The notes below the pieces were generated by a model. It saw nothing but the letters and a program-made list of their open reading frames with translations. It did not search any database and had not been told where the DNA came from. From a virus, in the IMG/VR virus record IMGVR_UViG_3300028874_000026, positions 1 to 38,269 of that record: 38,269 bases of DNA, one strand, 5' to 3'. This document shows, in pieces, positions 31,001 to 37,592 of this stretch. Each line of letters starts with the position of its first letter. Position 1 is the stretch's first letter. The position numbers and the translations under genes are program-made.

Positions 31001-31113
31001 CCACAGGCAGCGGTTCCAGCCCCTGGCAGACTAATAACGCTACATCCGGAGCCTTAAGTAATATGACCTCTGCCAATTGGGCGTATCGTGCCCGCGCTAA
31101 GAGGAGCTTCTGA
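28051..31113 (+). CDS. Tail fibre with LamG/concanavalin-like domain
   Basis: 1020 residues, the largest protein here. Residues 1-130 (PANFPIPFANSAGAGYIGAVPTASQI, GKDFNGLLNQITANTQWYQAGG) are the baseplate-anchoring head shared by many fibres. The middle is long, repetitive, Ser/Thr/Gly-rich beta structure. Residues ~660-830 (YYGVFNGTSALVKYTSPLS, WTIRLKIYTGSS, DIEMDYDPVAGKYFCYVNGVA, WFNGSIQAVEV) look like a LamG jelly roll that may bind host glycans. The C-terminus (from ~880) is a different beta domain. Host-range determinant by position. Confidence 0.88.
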   Translation: MLAASVPANFPIPFANSAGAGYIGAVPTASQISITPGAASLTDGFPPLCFTPVSAGGVPPFGKDFNGLLNQITANTQWYQAGGIPTYNSTFSTAIGGYPNGSVLQSADQTGFWRSAVDNNLTNPDTGGAGWLPHFAYGDVSITMTNANVTLTANQAAKSIIVITGTLTASLNLIFPVTVQPWLISNQTTGAYTITAKTASGTGVALVSGSQGVWGDGTNINSAFSPASISSIYLGTSTGSANAQVFTPTSTVSVYAVGVTYIGIFGYTNTGALQVNFGPGLINVYKGSQTGPVALTGGECVVGNIATFRYDGTRMQIATNSNTTTAIVSTAQSVASSNTGTYYVNTAAVTYTFAQSTVLGSNFVATIFAEGGAATIATNAGDTINGGSAGAGTTIPKGFIGTIFTNNSGALYLSISPAGSGISTIASATTTDLGTAFSTSVSITGTTTITSFGSSVGVAGPIYTLTFAGALTLTYGATSMILPTGANISTAAGDVAQFLSLGSGNWRCIDYQTASGQPLGSTNVPVRQTVLSGDNASGQANFITTGSGLTPAFTATNPLVMTFANGFGSSGAVDFVSKITSGASLVAVPANLLSYLTAVYVSSSAVTWGSTQAPPQIGYSYNQAAQSSLTLNNISTDDFGNAWTNNGVTFSNAALTGFPYSGTYYGVFNGTSALVKYTSPLSIGSSGNGGWTIRLKIYTGSSVAGTYSLFSLGSASGATYPMALRIAAGKLAWYMSSAYSSFDIISNPTPTGSGAALTANTAYDIEMDYDPVAGKYFCYVNGVADAGMTTTSSLRMASAPNGAVVGAEVVTGGTTPQSWFNGSIQAVEVKPYCAHPAGTSFTPQTALASISASGYASDWFDAANMVMKSPSAASTVAGNNPTFSTVNKLYLGEATAGASAITSVVSYAFQGQYVALWTNTLPGGATAVSLSDNLGTILKDVRLETLCLTAELGFSVGDIIEPFTYNTVYVPFVPRKQRNTSSYTTGSGSSPWQTNNATSGALSNMTSANWAYRARAKRSF

Positions 31114-31115
31114 TC

Positions 31116-31454
31116 ATGGCTTACTGGTATTCCCCCTCTGAAGGCTATCACGAAGGCGATGCGGTTTTTGCTGATGATCAGTCTGTTCCGCAACGTCCCG
31201 ACGCCACTTGCCAATGGGTGAATGGCGCTTGGACTGCCAGCACCGCCGCCAAAGTTGAATTCATCGCCACGGCCCAATCTGCCTTGGACAAAGTGACTGG
31301 CTCCAGCGGGACGATCATGCGGTGCGTGGTCGCTGGCGTGGCTGTTCCGGCTGCATGGACGGCCTATGTGGCGGCGCTCCGTGCCATCGTCAATGGCTCG
31401 GATACCACCAGCACAGCTCTTCCGAAAGCGCCCACATATCCAGCCGGAACCTAA
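31116..31454 (+). CDS. Tail fibre assembly-like protein
   Basis: 112 residues. MAYWYSPSEGYHEGDAVFADDQS, a middle helix, and the end AAWTAYVAALRAIVNGS...LPKAPTYPAGT resemble the C-terminal domain of tail fibre assembly proteins. It follows the fibre gene by two bases, the normal place for a fibre chaperone. Confidence 0.75.
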   Translation: MAYWYSPSEGYHEGDAVFADDQSVPQRPDATCQWVNGAWTASTAAKVEFIATAQSALDKVTGSSGTIMRCVVAGVAVPAAWTAYVAALRAIVNGSDTTSTALPKAPTYPAGT

Positions 31455-31461
31455 CCATTAT

Positions 31462-31495
31462 GACGCGCCTGGGGTATTTCCAGGCGCGTCCCTTT
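31462..31495 (+). terminator. Terminator-like hairpin after the tail genes
   Basis: A perfect 11-bp stem GACGCGCCTGG/CCAGGCGCGTC (31462-31472/31480-31490), 7-nt loop, then CCTTTA. The T-tract is short but the stem is the strongest in the right half. It marks the end of the virion operon. Confidence 0.65.
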
Positions 31496-31514
31496 ACCAT
31501 CTCGGAGCCTGCGA

Positions 31515-32021
31515 ATGGACCCAATATCTGCCGCCGCTGCCAGTGGCGCAAAAACTGCTGTAGACGCCGGAGCAACCGGCAATCCATGGGCGCTGCTAAT
31601 CGTGTTCGCTATGATCTCCATGGCCGCGTTCATCGTCATCGCATGGATGCTGATCAAGCATAGGGACAAAGAAACGTCGCCAAAGCAATGCGGTCCTGGC
31701 TCAAACGGTAGCTCTTGCCCGGAAGTCCATGGTGTTATTGCCGCGATCAAAGGTCTTGAAAAGCGCATGGATGATGATGCCGAAAATAGGCGGGAACATC
31801 GAAGTCATCTTGAGGCTACCGTGGATCGTATCCACTCCCGCATTGACACACAAAATAAAGTGTTTGCACAGAAAGACGAAGTTGATAGATTAGCGGGGAT
31901 ATTTCACCAAGCTGTCGAGGAAATGGGGCGTGTATCGTCTATGTTTGTCGCAATGACAGAAGCGCAGCCGACAATTCATCGGCGCTCGTCTGCCACAAAA
32001 CGGGCCTCTAGCGCCCAGTGA
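31515..32021 (+). CDS. Single-pass membrane protein with coiled coil
   Basis: 168 residues. Residues ~23-47 (NPWALLIVFAMISMAAFIV...) are one transmembrane helix. Residues ~75-150 are charged heptad-like helix (LEKRMDDDAENRREHRSHLEATVDRIHSR). GGAG 7 nt before the ATG. It could be a holin partner, an anchoring protein or a superinfection factor. No family recognised. Confidence 0.6.
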   Translation: MDPISAAAASGAKTAVDAGATGNPWALLIVFAMISMAAFIVIAWMLIKHRDKETSPKQCGPGSNGSSCPEVHGVIAAIKGLEKRMDDDAENRREHRSHLEATVDRIHSRIDTQNKVFAQKDEVDRLAGIFHQAVEEMGRVSSMFVAMTEAQPTIHRRSSATKRASSAQ

Positions 32022-32041
32022 TTGCTGGGGAAAGCAATAAA

Positions 32042-32101
32042 ATGGACCATATCAGAAACGCGATATTTCACCGTCCCGAAACTGACGAGGGGCGCAAATA
32101 A
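32042..32101 (+). CDS. Possible 19-residue peptide coupled to the phosphoesterase gene
   Basis: MDHIRNAIFHRPETDEGRK, GGGGAA about 9 nt upstream, stop overlapping the next start as TAATG. It may simply be a coupling leader. Confidence 0.35.
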   Translation: MDHIRNAIFHRPETDEGRK

Positions 32102-33207
32102 TGGCGCAACAGTCGCTATCGAAAGAACAAGCCCTTGAGGCTGTTCTAGCGGTCAATGTCGCGTTGCGGGCCGGTCATCCTGGCCCAGGAACTTCTGGAA
32201 GCCATGTAAAGGGCGCTATCACCATTGCGGCGGAAGCCCTTGGGCTTAACCGATGCACATTCCAGGCTAGACTTCGCGCCGCCAAGCTTTACGGATGCGA
32301 GCCCGACTTTGCCGGTGGGGGTGTCGCCAAGCCCAAGATGAAGGTAGCGGCAATCCAGCAAAAGCCGGAAGTGCGAATATCCGCACATCCGAAGCCTAGG
32401 GAGGTCATTGCTGCTAAGGCTTATGACCGGGTACAAGGCCTGACCGCGCCGCGCAGAAAGGTAATGGTCATCGGTGATGCTCACGATTCCCCGAATCTTT
32501 CAAAGGATCGGTTTCGATGGATGGGCCGATTCGCCAATGATGAGCGGCCTGAAGACATCGTCCAGATTGGCGACTTCCTGACCCTTGATAGCCTCAACGG
32601 GCACATCGGGAACAGCACTTTCAACGGTCGCCTTAAAGGCACATTCCTGGAAGACATGGCGTCAGGCAACGAGGCTATGTCTGAGTTCAGTTCCGCATTC
32701 AAGGCCGGATACGCTCCCCGCCGTCACGTCACCCTTGGGAACCACGAGCGCCGCGCATGGCTGTTCGAAGACTTCGCTCCTGAAGTGGCCGGCATGATGC
32801 AGGTTGAGATAACCGGCCTATTCGAGCAAAACGGCTGGTCATGGTCCCCTTATGGCGAGTTCCACTTTATCGATGGCGTCGGATTCGTTCATGCTGCATT
32901 GAACCGGATGGGCAAGACTTACGGCGGCAAGAACGCCGAAATGACCATTTGCAACGATGCTATTTTTGACATGGTGATCGGGCACTCCCACACGCCACGA
33001 ACTTGGAAGGCTCCAAAAATTGGGCCTGGAAATTTCGTGACGGTTGTCAATGCCGGTTGCGCATTGCCTGATGGGCATATTGAAGAATATGCTCGTCATA
33101 ATACCACCGGGTGGGGATGGGGCTTGAATATTCTTGAAATCGAAGGCGGTCACATCGTCGATAGCCAGTTCGTCAGCATGGCAACGCTTGAGGCCCGTTA
33201 TGGATGA
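32101..33207 (+). CDS. HTH-fused calcineurin-like metallophosphoesterase
   Basis: 368 residues. Residues ~1-65 form a helix-turn-helix-like domain (AITIAAEALGLNRCTFQARLRAAKLYG). A basic linker follows. From ~118 the metallophosphoesterase motifs appear in order: GDAHD, GDFL, GNHE and GHSHTP, with His and Asp ligands for a two-metal site. Substrate unknown; relatives cleave nucleic acids, cyclic nucleotides or phosphoproteins. It lies between tail and lysis genes, with a DUF1937 gene directly after it. Confidence 0.85.
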   Translation: MAQQSLSKEQALEAVLAVNVALRAGHPGPGTSGSHVKGAITIAAEALGLNRCTFQARLRAAKLYGCEPDFAGGGVAKPKMKVAAIQQKPEVRISAHPKPREVIAAKAYDRVQGLTAPRRKVMVIGDAHDSPNLSKDRFRWMGRFANDERPEDIVQIGDFLTLDSLNGHIGNSTFNGRLKGTFLEDMASGNEAMSEFSSAFKAGYAPRRHVTLGNHERRAWLFEDFAPEVAGMMQVEITGLFEQNGWSWSPYGEFHFIDGVGFVHAALNRMGKTYGGKNAEMTICNDAIFDMVIGHSHTPRTWKAPKIGPGNFVTVVNAGCALPDGHIEEYARHNTTGWGWGLNILEIEGGHIVDSQFVSMATLEARYG

Positions 33208-33568
33208 TCGGTATTTCTACCTAGCCACACCCTACGGCAAATACGCGGGCGGCATTGACGAGGCGTTCAAGCTGGCGTGTCGCGCCGCCGCTGAGTTCGT
33301 CAAGGTGGGCATCCCGGTATATTCCCCGATTGCCCACACTCATCCCGTTGCGATCCATGGCGGGATTGATCCATACGATCATCGCATATGGCTTCCTGCC
33401 GACGAGCCTTTCATGGTCGCGGCTCGTGGCCTAATCGTGGTCATGGCCGATGGATGGGACGAAAGCTTCGGCATAGCCGAGGAAATCAAACATTTCCAAA
33501 AGGCCGGAAAGCCGGTAATTTACACCATTCCGGGGAAAGTTCCCGTTGAACTGTTGGGGATGGCGTAA
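33200..33568 (+). CDS. DUF1937 protein, nucleoside deoxyribosyltransferase-like
   Basis: 122 residues from ATG 33200 (GAGG upstream). The earlier in-frame start lies deep in the phosphoesterase gene. Landmarks FYLATPYGKYAGG, GIPVYSPIAHTHPVA, DHRIWLPADEPFMVAARGLIVV and GWDESFGIAEEIKHFQKAGKPVIY fit DUF1937. Its fold resembles N-deoxyribosyltransferases, which bind nucleotides or NAD-like molecules. Possible roles are nucleotide salvage or handling of signalling nucleotides. Overlaps the previous gene by 8 bp. Confidence 0.8.
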   Translation: MDDRYFYLATPYGKYAGGIDEAFKLACRAAAEFVKVGIPVYSPIAHTHPVAIHGGIDPYDHRIWLPADEPFMVAARGLIVVMADGWDESFGIAEEIKHFQKAGKPVIYTIPGKVPVELLGMA

Positions 33569-33786
33569 TGGTATTGATGCGCTTCATTCGGCGGTTATCT
33601 CGACCGAAAGATGCATTCCCGATAGTTGCAGAAAGCCCTCCGCTGGCCTTCGCCACTACGTCAGAGGATGGATGCCGCATTCACATCGTCATCGGTGGAG
33701 TGCATACCAGATCAGCGCCGCTTACCGCAAATCAGGCCGTGTGCTTGATTGAGAACATCGCGGCTGGACTACGTTGCCTAATTTAA
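33568..33786 (+). CDS. Small hypothetical protein
   Basis: 72 residues; basic start MVLMRFIRRLSRPKD, then alternating beta-like and helical segments. Start overlaps the DUF1937 stop (TAATG), so coupled. Not recognised. Confidence 0.55.
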   Translation: MVLMRFIRRLSRPKDAFPIVAESPPLAFATTSEDGCRIHIVIGGVHTRSAPLTANQAVCLIENIAAGLRCLI

Positions 33787-33800
33787 CCCGGAGCCATCAC

Positions 33801-34214
33801 ATGATTGCCCGCTTTCTCCGTTACCTGCTTTCTATCCTCGAAAGGAAAACCATGTCTATCGATCCCACCACCGGCCTTGAAGTTCCCGACGCTCCGGTTG
33901 ATGCTGCCTCGGTTGCTCCGGCTGCTGAACCCGTTGCCGAAACCCCCGCCGTTGAGCCTGCGCCCGTTGTGCCGCCGCGTCCCCTGGAAGCCATCAAGGC
34001 TGACGTTGACGCCGCGAAGGCTGCCCACGTCGCCGCCGTCGCCAACGTCAAAGACACTCACGGCATTCTGTCCGGCCTGAGTGCCGAATATCACGCCGCC
34101 GTCGCTTACTTCGCCGCCGATGCTTCTGCCGTCGAGGCGGACATCAAGGCAGTGCTGGCCGAAGCGGAAAGCCTGTTCAGCAGGGCTAAGGCCGAAGTCG
34201 AAGCGGCTCTGTAA
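33801..34214 (+). CDS. Ala/Pro-rich acidic coiled-coil protein
   Basis: 137 residues from ATG 33801 (CGGAG upstream), or 120 from ATG 33852 (AAAGGA upstream, the stronger site). The first 17 residues of the long form (IARFLRYLLSIL) are amphipathic-hydrophobic. The middle is Ala/Pro/Val/Glu low-complexity (~35-75). The end is a long helix (IKADVDAAKAAHVAAVANV ... AEAESLFSRAKAEVEAAL). No known family. Confidence 0.6.
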   Translation: MIARFLRYLLSILERKTMSIDPTTGLEVPDAPVDAASVAPAAEPVAETPAVEPAPVVPPRPLEAIKADVDAAKAAHVAAVANVKDTHGILSGLSAEYHAAVAYFAADASAVEADIKAVLAEAESLFSRAKAEVEAAL

Positions 34215-34221
34215 CTGGCGA

Positions 34222-34259
34222 GCAGTTGGGCGGGTTATCAACGCAATCCGCCCAACTGC
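34222..34259. terminator. 12-bp hairpin before the lysis genes
   Basis: GCAGTTGGGCGG (34222-34233) pairs perfectly with CCGCCCAACTGC (34248-34259) across 14 nt. No T-run follows, so it may be a processing or weak termination site. The rest of the gap to 34348 holds CCAG-GATAAT-CTGG and an AT-rich stretch, possibly a promoter for lysis genes. Confidence 0.5.
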
Positions 34260-34348
34260 CAAATGCCCTCACGAAGGGTATTCCAGGATAATCTGGGGAT
34301 GAACAGGGTATTTTTTATCTACTCTGTCAACGGAAAGGGGGAATCGCA

Positions 34349-34807
34349 ATGACTTCACCGAATATGGACGCCGCCGTCACGCTGATTAAAGAGTTCGAAG
34401 GCTGCAAGCTCAATGCTTACCCCGATCCCGGCAGCGGTGCGGAGCCGTTTACGATTGGGTTCGGGCATACTGGTGGCGTCAATGAGGGCGATACCATTAC
34501 CCAGGATCAGGCAGAGCAATTCTTGCGAGACGATCTTTCGAAGGTCGCTGCGCAGGTTGCTTCCGTCGCTCCGCAGACTGTGACCGCAAACCAACTGGCG
34601 GCGCTGATTTCGTTTACCTACAATCTTGGATTTGGCAACCTTCGCAATTCCACTCTGGTCAAAATGTTGTGGAATGGTGACACGCAAGGCGCGGCGGACC
34701 AGTTCCCGTTATGGAACCATAGCTGTGGTGCCGTTCTTCCTGGCCTTGTTACCCGCCGCGCTGCCGAGCGGGCACTGTTCCTAACCCCGGATGATCCCGA
34801 TGCCTGA
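34349..34807 (+). CDS. Endolysin, GH24 lysozyme
   Basis: 152 residues. LIKEFEGCKLNAYPDPGSG...FTIGFGHTGGV carries the E-D-T catalytic set of T4-type lysozymes (E17, D26, T35). No signal peptide, so it needs a holin. ANQLAALISFTYNLGFGNL and RRAAERALFL are family motifs. AAAGGGGGAATCGCA precedes the ATG. Followed by holin-like and spanin genes. Confidence 0.92.
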   Translation: MTSPNMDAAVTLIKEFEGCKLNAYPDPGSGAEPFTIGFGHTGGVNEGDTITQDQAEQFLRDDLSKVAAQVASVAPQTVTANQLAALISFTYNLGFGNLRNSTLVKMLWNGDTQGAADQFPLWNHSCGAVLPGLVTRRAAERALFLTPDDPDA

Positions 34808-35096
34808 CGATACCGCTCCCATGCCCTCGCCGGATCAGTCTGACCGTGGGCTATGGGCGCGGATCGTTGACGCCAAGGATCACAGCACCGATCCAGTCGT
34901 GGTCCTGTCCTTTAGCGCGGTGGCGGCGATGTTCGCTTTTCAGGCGTTCGTGCTCATTGTCGCCGCGTTCGGGGCCAAGCCTGGGGAAATGGCACAGGCT
35001 GTTAACTCATCGTGGTCGCCCGCTGCACTTGGCGGAGGTGTCGCCGCTATCCTGGCCCCCATGGTGCCGGGCTTGTTTCGTAAATTTGGAGGCTGA
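34800..35096 (+). CDS. Holin-like two-helix membrane protein
   Basis: 98 residues from ATG 34800 (ATG 34791 is also open). Acidic N-terminus, then two hydrophobic helices (VVVLSFSAVAAMFAFQAFVL and AALGGGVAAILAPMVPGLF) and a short basic end, the layout of class II holins. Located between endolysin and spanin, which supports the role. Overlaps the lysozyme stop. Confidence 0.7.
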   Translation: MPDDTAPMPSPDQSDRGLWARIVDAKDHSTDPVVVLSFSAVAAMFAFQAFVLIVAAFGAKPGEMAQAVNSSWSPAALGGGVAAILAPMVPGLFRKFGG

Positions 35097-35098
35097 AT

Positions 35099-35611
35099 AT
35101 GCCTAACCCTTATGTGATCATCGCCGCCCTGATGGGCTTTATCGCCGTCGCTTTCGGCGGCTATGAATACGGCCTATCGCACCAAAAGGCGATTGATCAG
35201 GTCGCCGTCGACCAGCTGAAGATCAGTGCTGCCGCCGAGCTTCAGGCCGAAACCGTGAAGACGAAAGCTGCCGAAGAAGCCGCCGCTGTTGCCGCCAGTC
35301 AAATCGAACAGGACACCCGCAGTCATGAACAAATTCTCGCTGATGCCAAGGCTACTTCTGATGCTGCCATTGCTCTTGCTGGTGGCCTGCGCGACCCCGG
35401 TAGACGTGGGGGCGGTTGCAAAGCCGCCGTCGATCACGCTACCACCGCCGCCCTCAATAATGGCGCAGCCGCTGCCTACAGCCGACTTTCGGACCAGGCT
35501 AGTAAGTTTCTTCTCGCCGAAGCCGACCGAGCCGACGAAGTAGTCGTGCGCCTGAATGCGTGCGAGGCCGATGATCATGCCGTCCGTGAGGCTGTGAGCG
35601 CCGCGCAATGA
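35099..35611 (+). CDS. Rz: Inner-membrane spanin (Rz-like)
   Basis: 170 residues. An N-terminal membrane anchor (VIIAALMGFIAVAFGGYEYG) and a long periplasmic Ala/Glu/Gln-rich coiled coil. Contains the nested lipoprotein gene in another frame, the usual Rz/Rz1 layout. It disrupts the outer membrane at lysis. Confidence 0.85.
   Translation: MPNPYVIIAALMGFIAVAFGGYEYGLSHQKAIDQVAVDQLKISAAAELQAETVKTKAAEEAAAVAASQIEQDTRSHEQILADAKATSDAAIALAGGLRDPGRRGGGCKAAVDHATTAALNNGAAAAYSRLSDQASKFLLAEADRADEVVVRLNACEADDHAVREAVSAAQ
35325..35543 (+). CDS. Rz1: Outer-membrane spanin lipoprotein (Rz1-like), nested
   Basis: 72 residues in a different frame wholly inside Rz. Signal peptide with lipobox LVAC (Cys22), and a proline-rich mature part (KPPSITLPPPPSIMAQPLP) as in Rz1. 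The start MNKFSLMPRLLL at 35325 gives a proper signal sequence; earlier in-frame starts do not. Confidence 0.85.
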   Translation: MNKFSLMPRLLLMLPLLLLVACATPVDVGAVAKPPSITLPPPPSIMAQPLPTADFRTRLVSFFSPKPTEPTK

Positions 35612-35676
35612 TTTACGCCGCATATCTGTATTGGATTACCGCCGTCCGTGCTTATGCGCGGGCGGCTGGCATTTGA
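35608..35676 (+). CDS. Possible 22-residue peptide after Rz
   Basis: MIYAAYLYWITAVRAYARAA plus GI, start overlapping the Rz stop as ATGA. Aromatic and amphipathic. Could be a coupled micro-protein or chance. Confidence 0.35.
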   Translation: MIYAAYLYWITAVRAYARAAGI

Positions 35677-35687
35677 ACGGAGACGAC

Positions 35688-36185
35688 ATGACCGTTAATC
35701 TTGCAATTATCCTGGCGTCAATCCCGCTAGGGGGACTTTGGCGGCACTGGTTTGGTGGCGCTGGAGGCCAAACAATCTCCGCGCTGACCAATGGCCTTAC
35801 CTCGGGAAAGACCGCATCCCGGTTTTTCGTCCTCATCTTCACCATTCCGGCATGGGTCAATTGGCAATGGGAACAGGCGCTCGGTCTATCCATCTTCGCC
35901 CTGCTGTATGCCAGCCTCGGCCAGGACTACGAGAAGCCCCTAAAGCTCCTCTGGCGGTATAGCCTGCCTATCGCCGCCTTAGCCCTGTCCTGCAAGCTCT
36001 GGTGGGCCTTGCCGCTGGCCCCGTTGTGCCCGGCCTATGTCGCCATGTTCCGCAACAAGCCCATGACTATGCCCACGTGGTTCGGGAACGGATGGTGGAG
36101 CGTTGGTGAATGGATTTTGGGCGCGTCCTCTATGCCCGTCTTTGTCGGAGCCGGACTCCTATCGCATGGATGGGCGTGGAATTAA
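35688..36185 (+). CDS. Polytopic membrane protein
   Basis: 165 residues from ATG 35688 (GGAG upstream); the open frame's earlier start lacks a ribosome binding site. About four or five hydrophobic helices (LAIILASIPLGGLW; FFVLIFTIPAWVNW; LGLSIFALLYASLG; YSLPIAALALSCKLWWALPL; MPVFVGAGLLSHGW). Not recognised. Converges with, and overlaps by 27 bp, the leftward HTH gene. Confidence 0.65.
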   Translation: MTVNLAIILASIPLGGLWRHWFGGAGGQTISALTNGLTSGKTASRFFVLIFTIPAWVNWQWEQALGLSIFALLYASLGQDYEKPLKLLWRYSLPIAALALSCKLWWALPLAPLCPAYVAMFRNKPMTMPTWFGNGWWSVGEWILGASSMPVFVGAGLLSHGWAWN

Positions 36186-36389
36186 GTGAGCCCCACACAA
36201 AAGCGACTTGCGATCTTCAACGGTCAATCGAGGCCATAGCCAGACTATGGCCTCTGACCCAGGCGTAGCTCGGCCCGTCCTGCCGTTGATCATGTCAGAG
36301 ATTGACGTGGGGTGGACGCCTAGAACCGTCGCCAGCTCGCCAGGGCGGATACCAGCGGCGGAGATAGAGGATTTCGTGGGAATGGTCAT
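36159..36389 (-). CDS. Cro/XRE-like helix-turn-helix regulator
   Basis: 76 residues. GIRPGELATVLGVHPTSISDMINGR (about residues 14-38) is a clear helix-turn-helix, followed by a WLWPRLTVEDRKSLL dimer-like helix. Last gene of a leftward operon whose promoter carries a perfect 17-bp palindrome, so it may autoregulate. Start ATG 36389 overlaps the stop of the preceding small gene. The ribosome binding site is modest (GGGA at 9 nt; GGAG is too close). Confidence 0.75.
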   Translation of the reverse strand: MTIPTKSSISAAGIRPGELATVLGVHPTSISDMINGRTGRATPGSEAIVWLWPRLTVEDRKSLLCGAHLIPRPSMR

Positions 36390-36550
36390 TCTCCAATATC
36401 CCGAAGGTTCTTAATCGCTCCGCTAAGATGTAAGCGCGTTCTCAGCCATTGAGCGGAAAGATTGCTATCGGAATCACGATATTTCCTGACAAGTTTCCTG
36501 GCCTCGTCTTCACGCGCAGTGAGCCATTCGATCTGTTCGGCGATGGTCAT
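36386..36550 (-). CDS. Small helical protein upstream of the HTH gene
   Basis: 54 residues, MTIAEQIEWLTAREDEARKL..., highly charged helix. ATG 36550 has AAGGGG 6 nt upstream. Its stop overlaps the HTH gene start (ATGA), so they are coupled. Not recognised. Confidence 0.65.
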   Translation of the reverse strand: MTIAEQIEWLTAREDEARKLVRKYRDSDSNLSAQWLRTRLHLSGAIKNLRDIGE

Positions 36551-36612
36551 TTATTCCCCTTTCTGTGCCCTGGCTCATCAGTGCCGGTAGGGCGCTCCCG
36601 GCAGACCGGCAT
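36547..36612 (-). CDS. Possible 21-residue coupled peptide
   Basis: MPVCRERPTGTDEPGHRKGN plus Lys, stop overlapping the next start (ATGA). No strong ribosome binding site, so low confidence. Confidence 0.3.
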   Translation of the reverse strand: MPVCRERPTGTDEPGHRKGNK

Positions 36613-36666
36613 TGGTCCGGTTTCGCCTTGCGCGAATCAACCGCGCTCGACGTAATAGGCGGTGCC

Positions 36667-36837
36667 TCATTCGGACGCTGGGTAGACAATCAGAGATATA
36701 TCCTCTCGGGCAATCTCCCTAGCCTCGTCATCATCGTAGACCCAACGCGCATCTTCCGTCGGATCAGCGTGCTTATACGCAACTGCGCGTGTTGGCATGG
36801 CGACGGCGGTTCCATTGATGATAACGGTTCTGGTCAT
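36667..36837 (-). CDS. Small leftward hypothetical protein, first gene of the operon
   Basis: 56 residues from ATG 36837 (GAGG 8 nt upstream), MTRTVIINGTAVAMPTRAVA..., with acidic end YDDDEAREIAREDISLIVYP. Alternating beta then helix. It lies directly after the promoter/operator. Function unknown. Confidence 0.65.
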   Translation of the reverse strand: MTRTVIINGTAVAMPTRAVAYKHADPTEDARWVYDDDEAREIAREDISLIVYPASE

Positions 36838-36881
36838 TGTCTTTTCCTCAGTTTGCGGGATCATCCCGTCTTGATGAAGTG

Positions 36882-36910
36882 ATATTAGCGTGTCGCTAAT
36901 CCGAAGTCAA
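36882..36910 (-). promoter_or_regulatory. Leftward promoter with palindromic operator
   Basis: On the minus strand TTGACT (plus 36905-36910), 17-nt spacer, TAATAT (plus 36882-36887). The perfect palindrome ATTAGCG-TGT-CGCTAAT (36884-36900) covers the -10 and spacer, so a bound repressor would block polymerase. A related site lies at 3859-3875. Confidence 0.7.
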
Positions 36911-36970
36911 TAGGGGAAATTGGCGTCGCGCTATTTTTTTCGCTCACACTCAAATCACTGGAATATCATC

Positions 36971-37306
36971 ATGAGAACATACACCCGTTGCCGAGACGCA
37001 ATCGCAGCCTGGCTAACCGTCGTTATCGGCTCTATGGAATTCAGCGTGGCGTTTTCTGTCGTGTGTTTTTATTGCTGGACAAACCCCCATCTGAAAGAAA
37101 TCTTCGATGCCATTTCGTCCAGCTATTACCAGGGCGTCATGCTCTCGGTGATCATGGTTGGGCAGGCCGTCCTGAACCGAGGCAGCGAGGCCAGGGCAAT
37201 TCAGGATCACAACACGCTGTTGGCAGAGGTCGCGCTGTTGCGGCAGATCATTGACCGCGAGCGTGAGATTGAGGATCGGTTGGGGATAGAAGACTCTAAC
37301 GCCTGA
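36971..37306 (+). CDS. Two-helix membrane protein with coiled-coil tail
   Basis: 111 residues from ATG 36971; a TTG at 36920 is open but lies close to the divergent promoter. Hydrophobic helices AIAAWLTVVIGSMEFSVAFS (extending to VVCFYCW) and YYQGVMLSVIMVGQAVL, then a charged helix (AEVALLRQIIDREREIEDRL). Loosely like small low-affinity iron-permease-type membrane proteins. Role unknown. Divergent from the HTH operon. Confidence 0.6.
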   Translation: MRTYTRCRDAIAAWLTVVIGSMEFSVAFSVVCFYCWTNPHLKEIFDAISSSYYQGVMLSVIMVGQAVLNRGSEARAIQDHNTLLAEVALLRQIIDREREIEDRLGIEDSNA

Positions 37307-37310
37307 CAAG

Positions 37311-37344
37311 AAAAACCCCGGAGCGTTTCAAGGCGCATCCGGGG
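37311..37344 (-). terminator. Rho-independent terminator of the right-end leftward genes
   Basis: CCCCGGA (37316-37322) pairs with TCCGGGG (37338-37344), with an inner GCG/CGC. On the minus strand the stem is followed by TTTTTCTTG. It ends transcripts coming from 38106 leftward and shields the rightward gene that ends at 37306. Confidence 0.85.
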
Positions 37345-37415
37345 AAGTTGTCTTGGGGAGAATGTCAAGATAGGAAGCCAAACGATATATCGCGCCACAT
37401 GTCGCGTCAATACGC

Positions 37416-37592
37416 TTATTCTTCTCGGCCCCATGGCGTCGTTGTATTGCTGGATTTCATGGAATGACCCGTACCAATCGGCGCAAAAACAGTTTTCGTT
37501 CCCAACCCAAAGACATTGGTAAAAGCGGCAATTACAATGATTACTGCGCATGCGGAGATTAGGGCATACACTCCAACGACAAACCTTACCAT
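37416..37592 (-). CDS. Small single-pass membrane protein
   Basis: 58 residues, MVRFVVGVYALISACAVIIV..., one hydrophobic helix then a polar tail (SMKSSNTTTPWGREE). Ribosome binding site weak (GAGA). Ends before the terminator, unlike an overlapping longer frame, so this frame is preferred. Not recognised. Confidence 0.5.
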   Translation of the reverse strand: MVRFVVGVYALISACAVIIVIAAFTNVFGLGTKTVFAPIGTGHSMKSSNTTTPWGREE

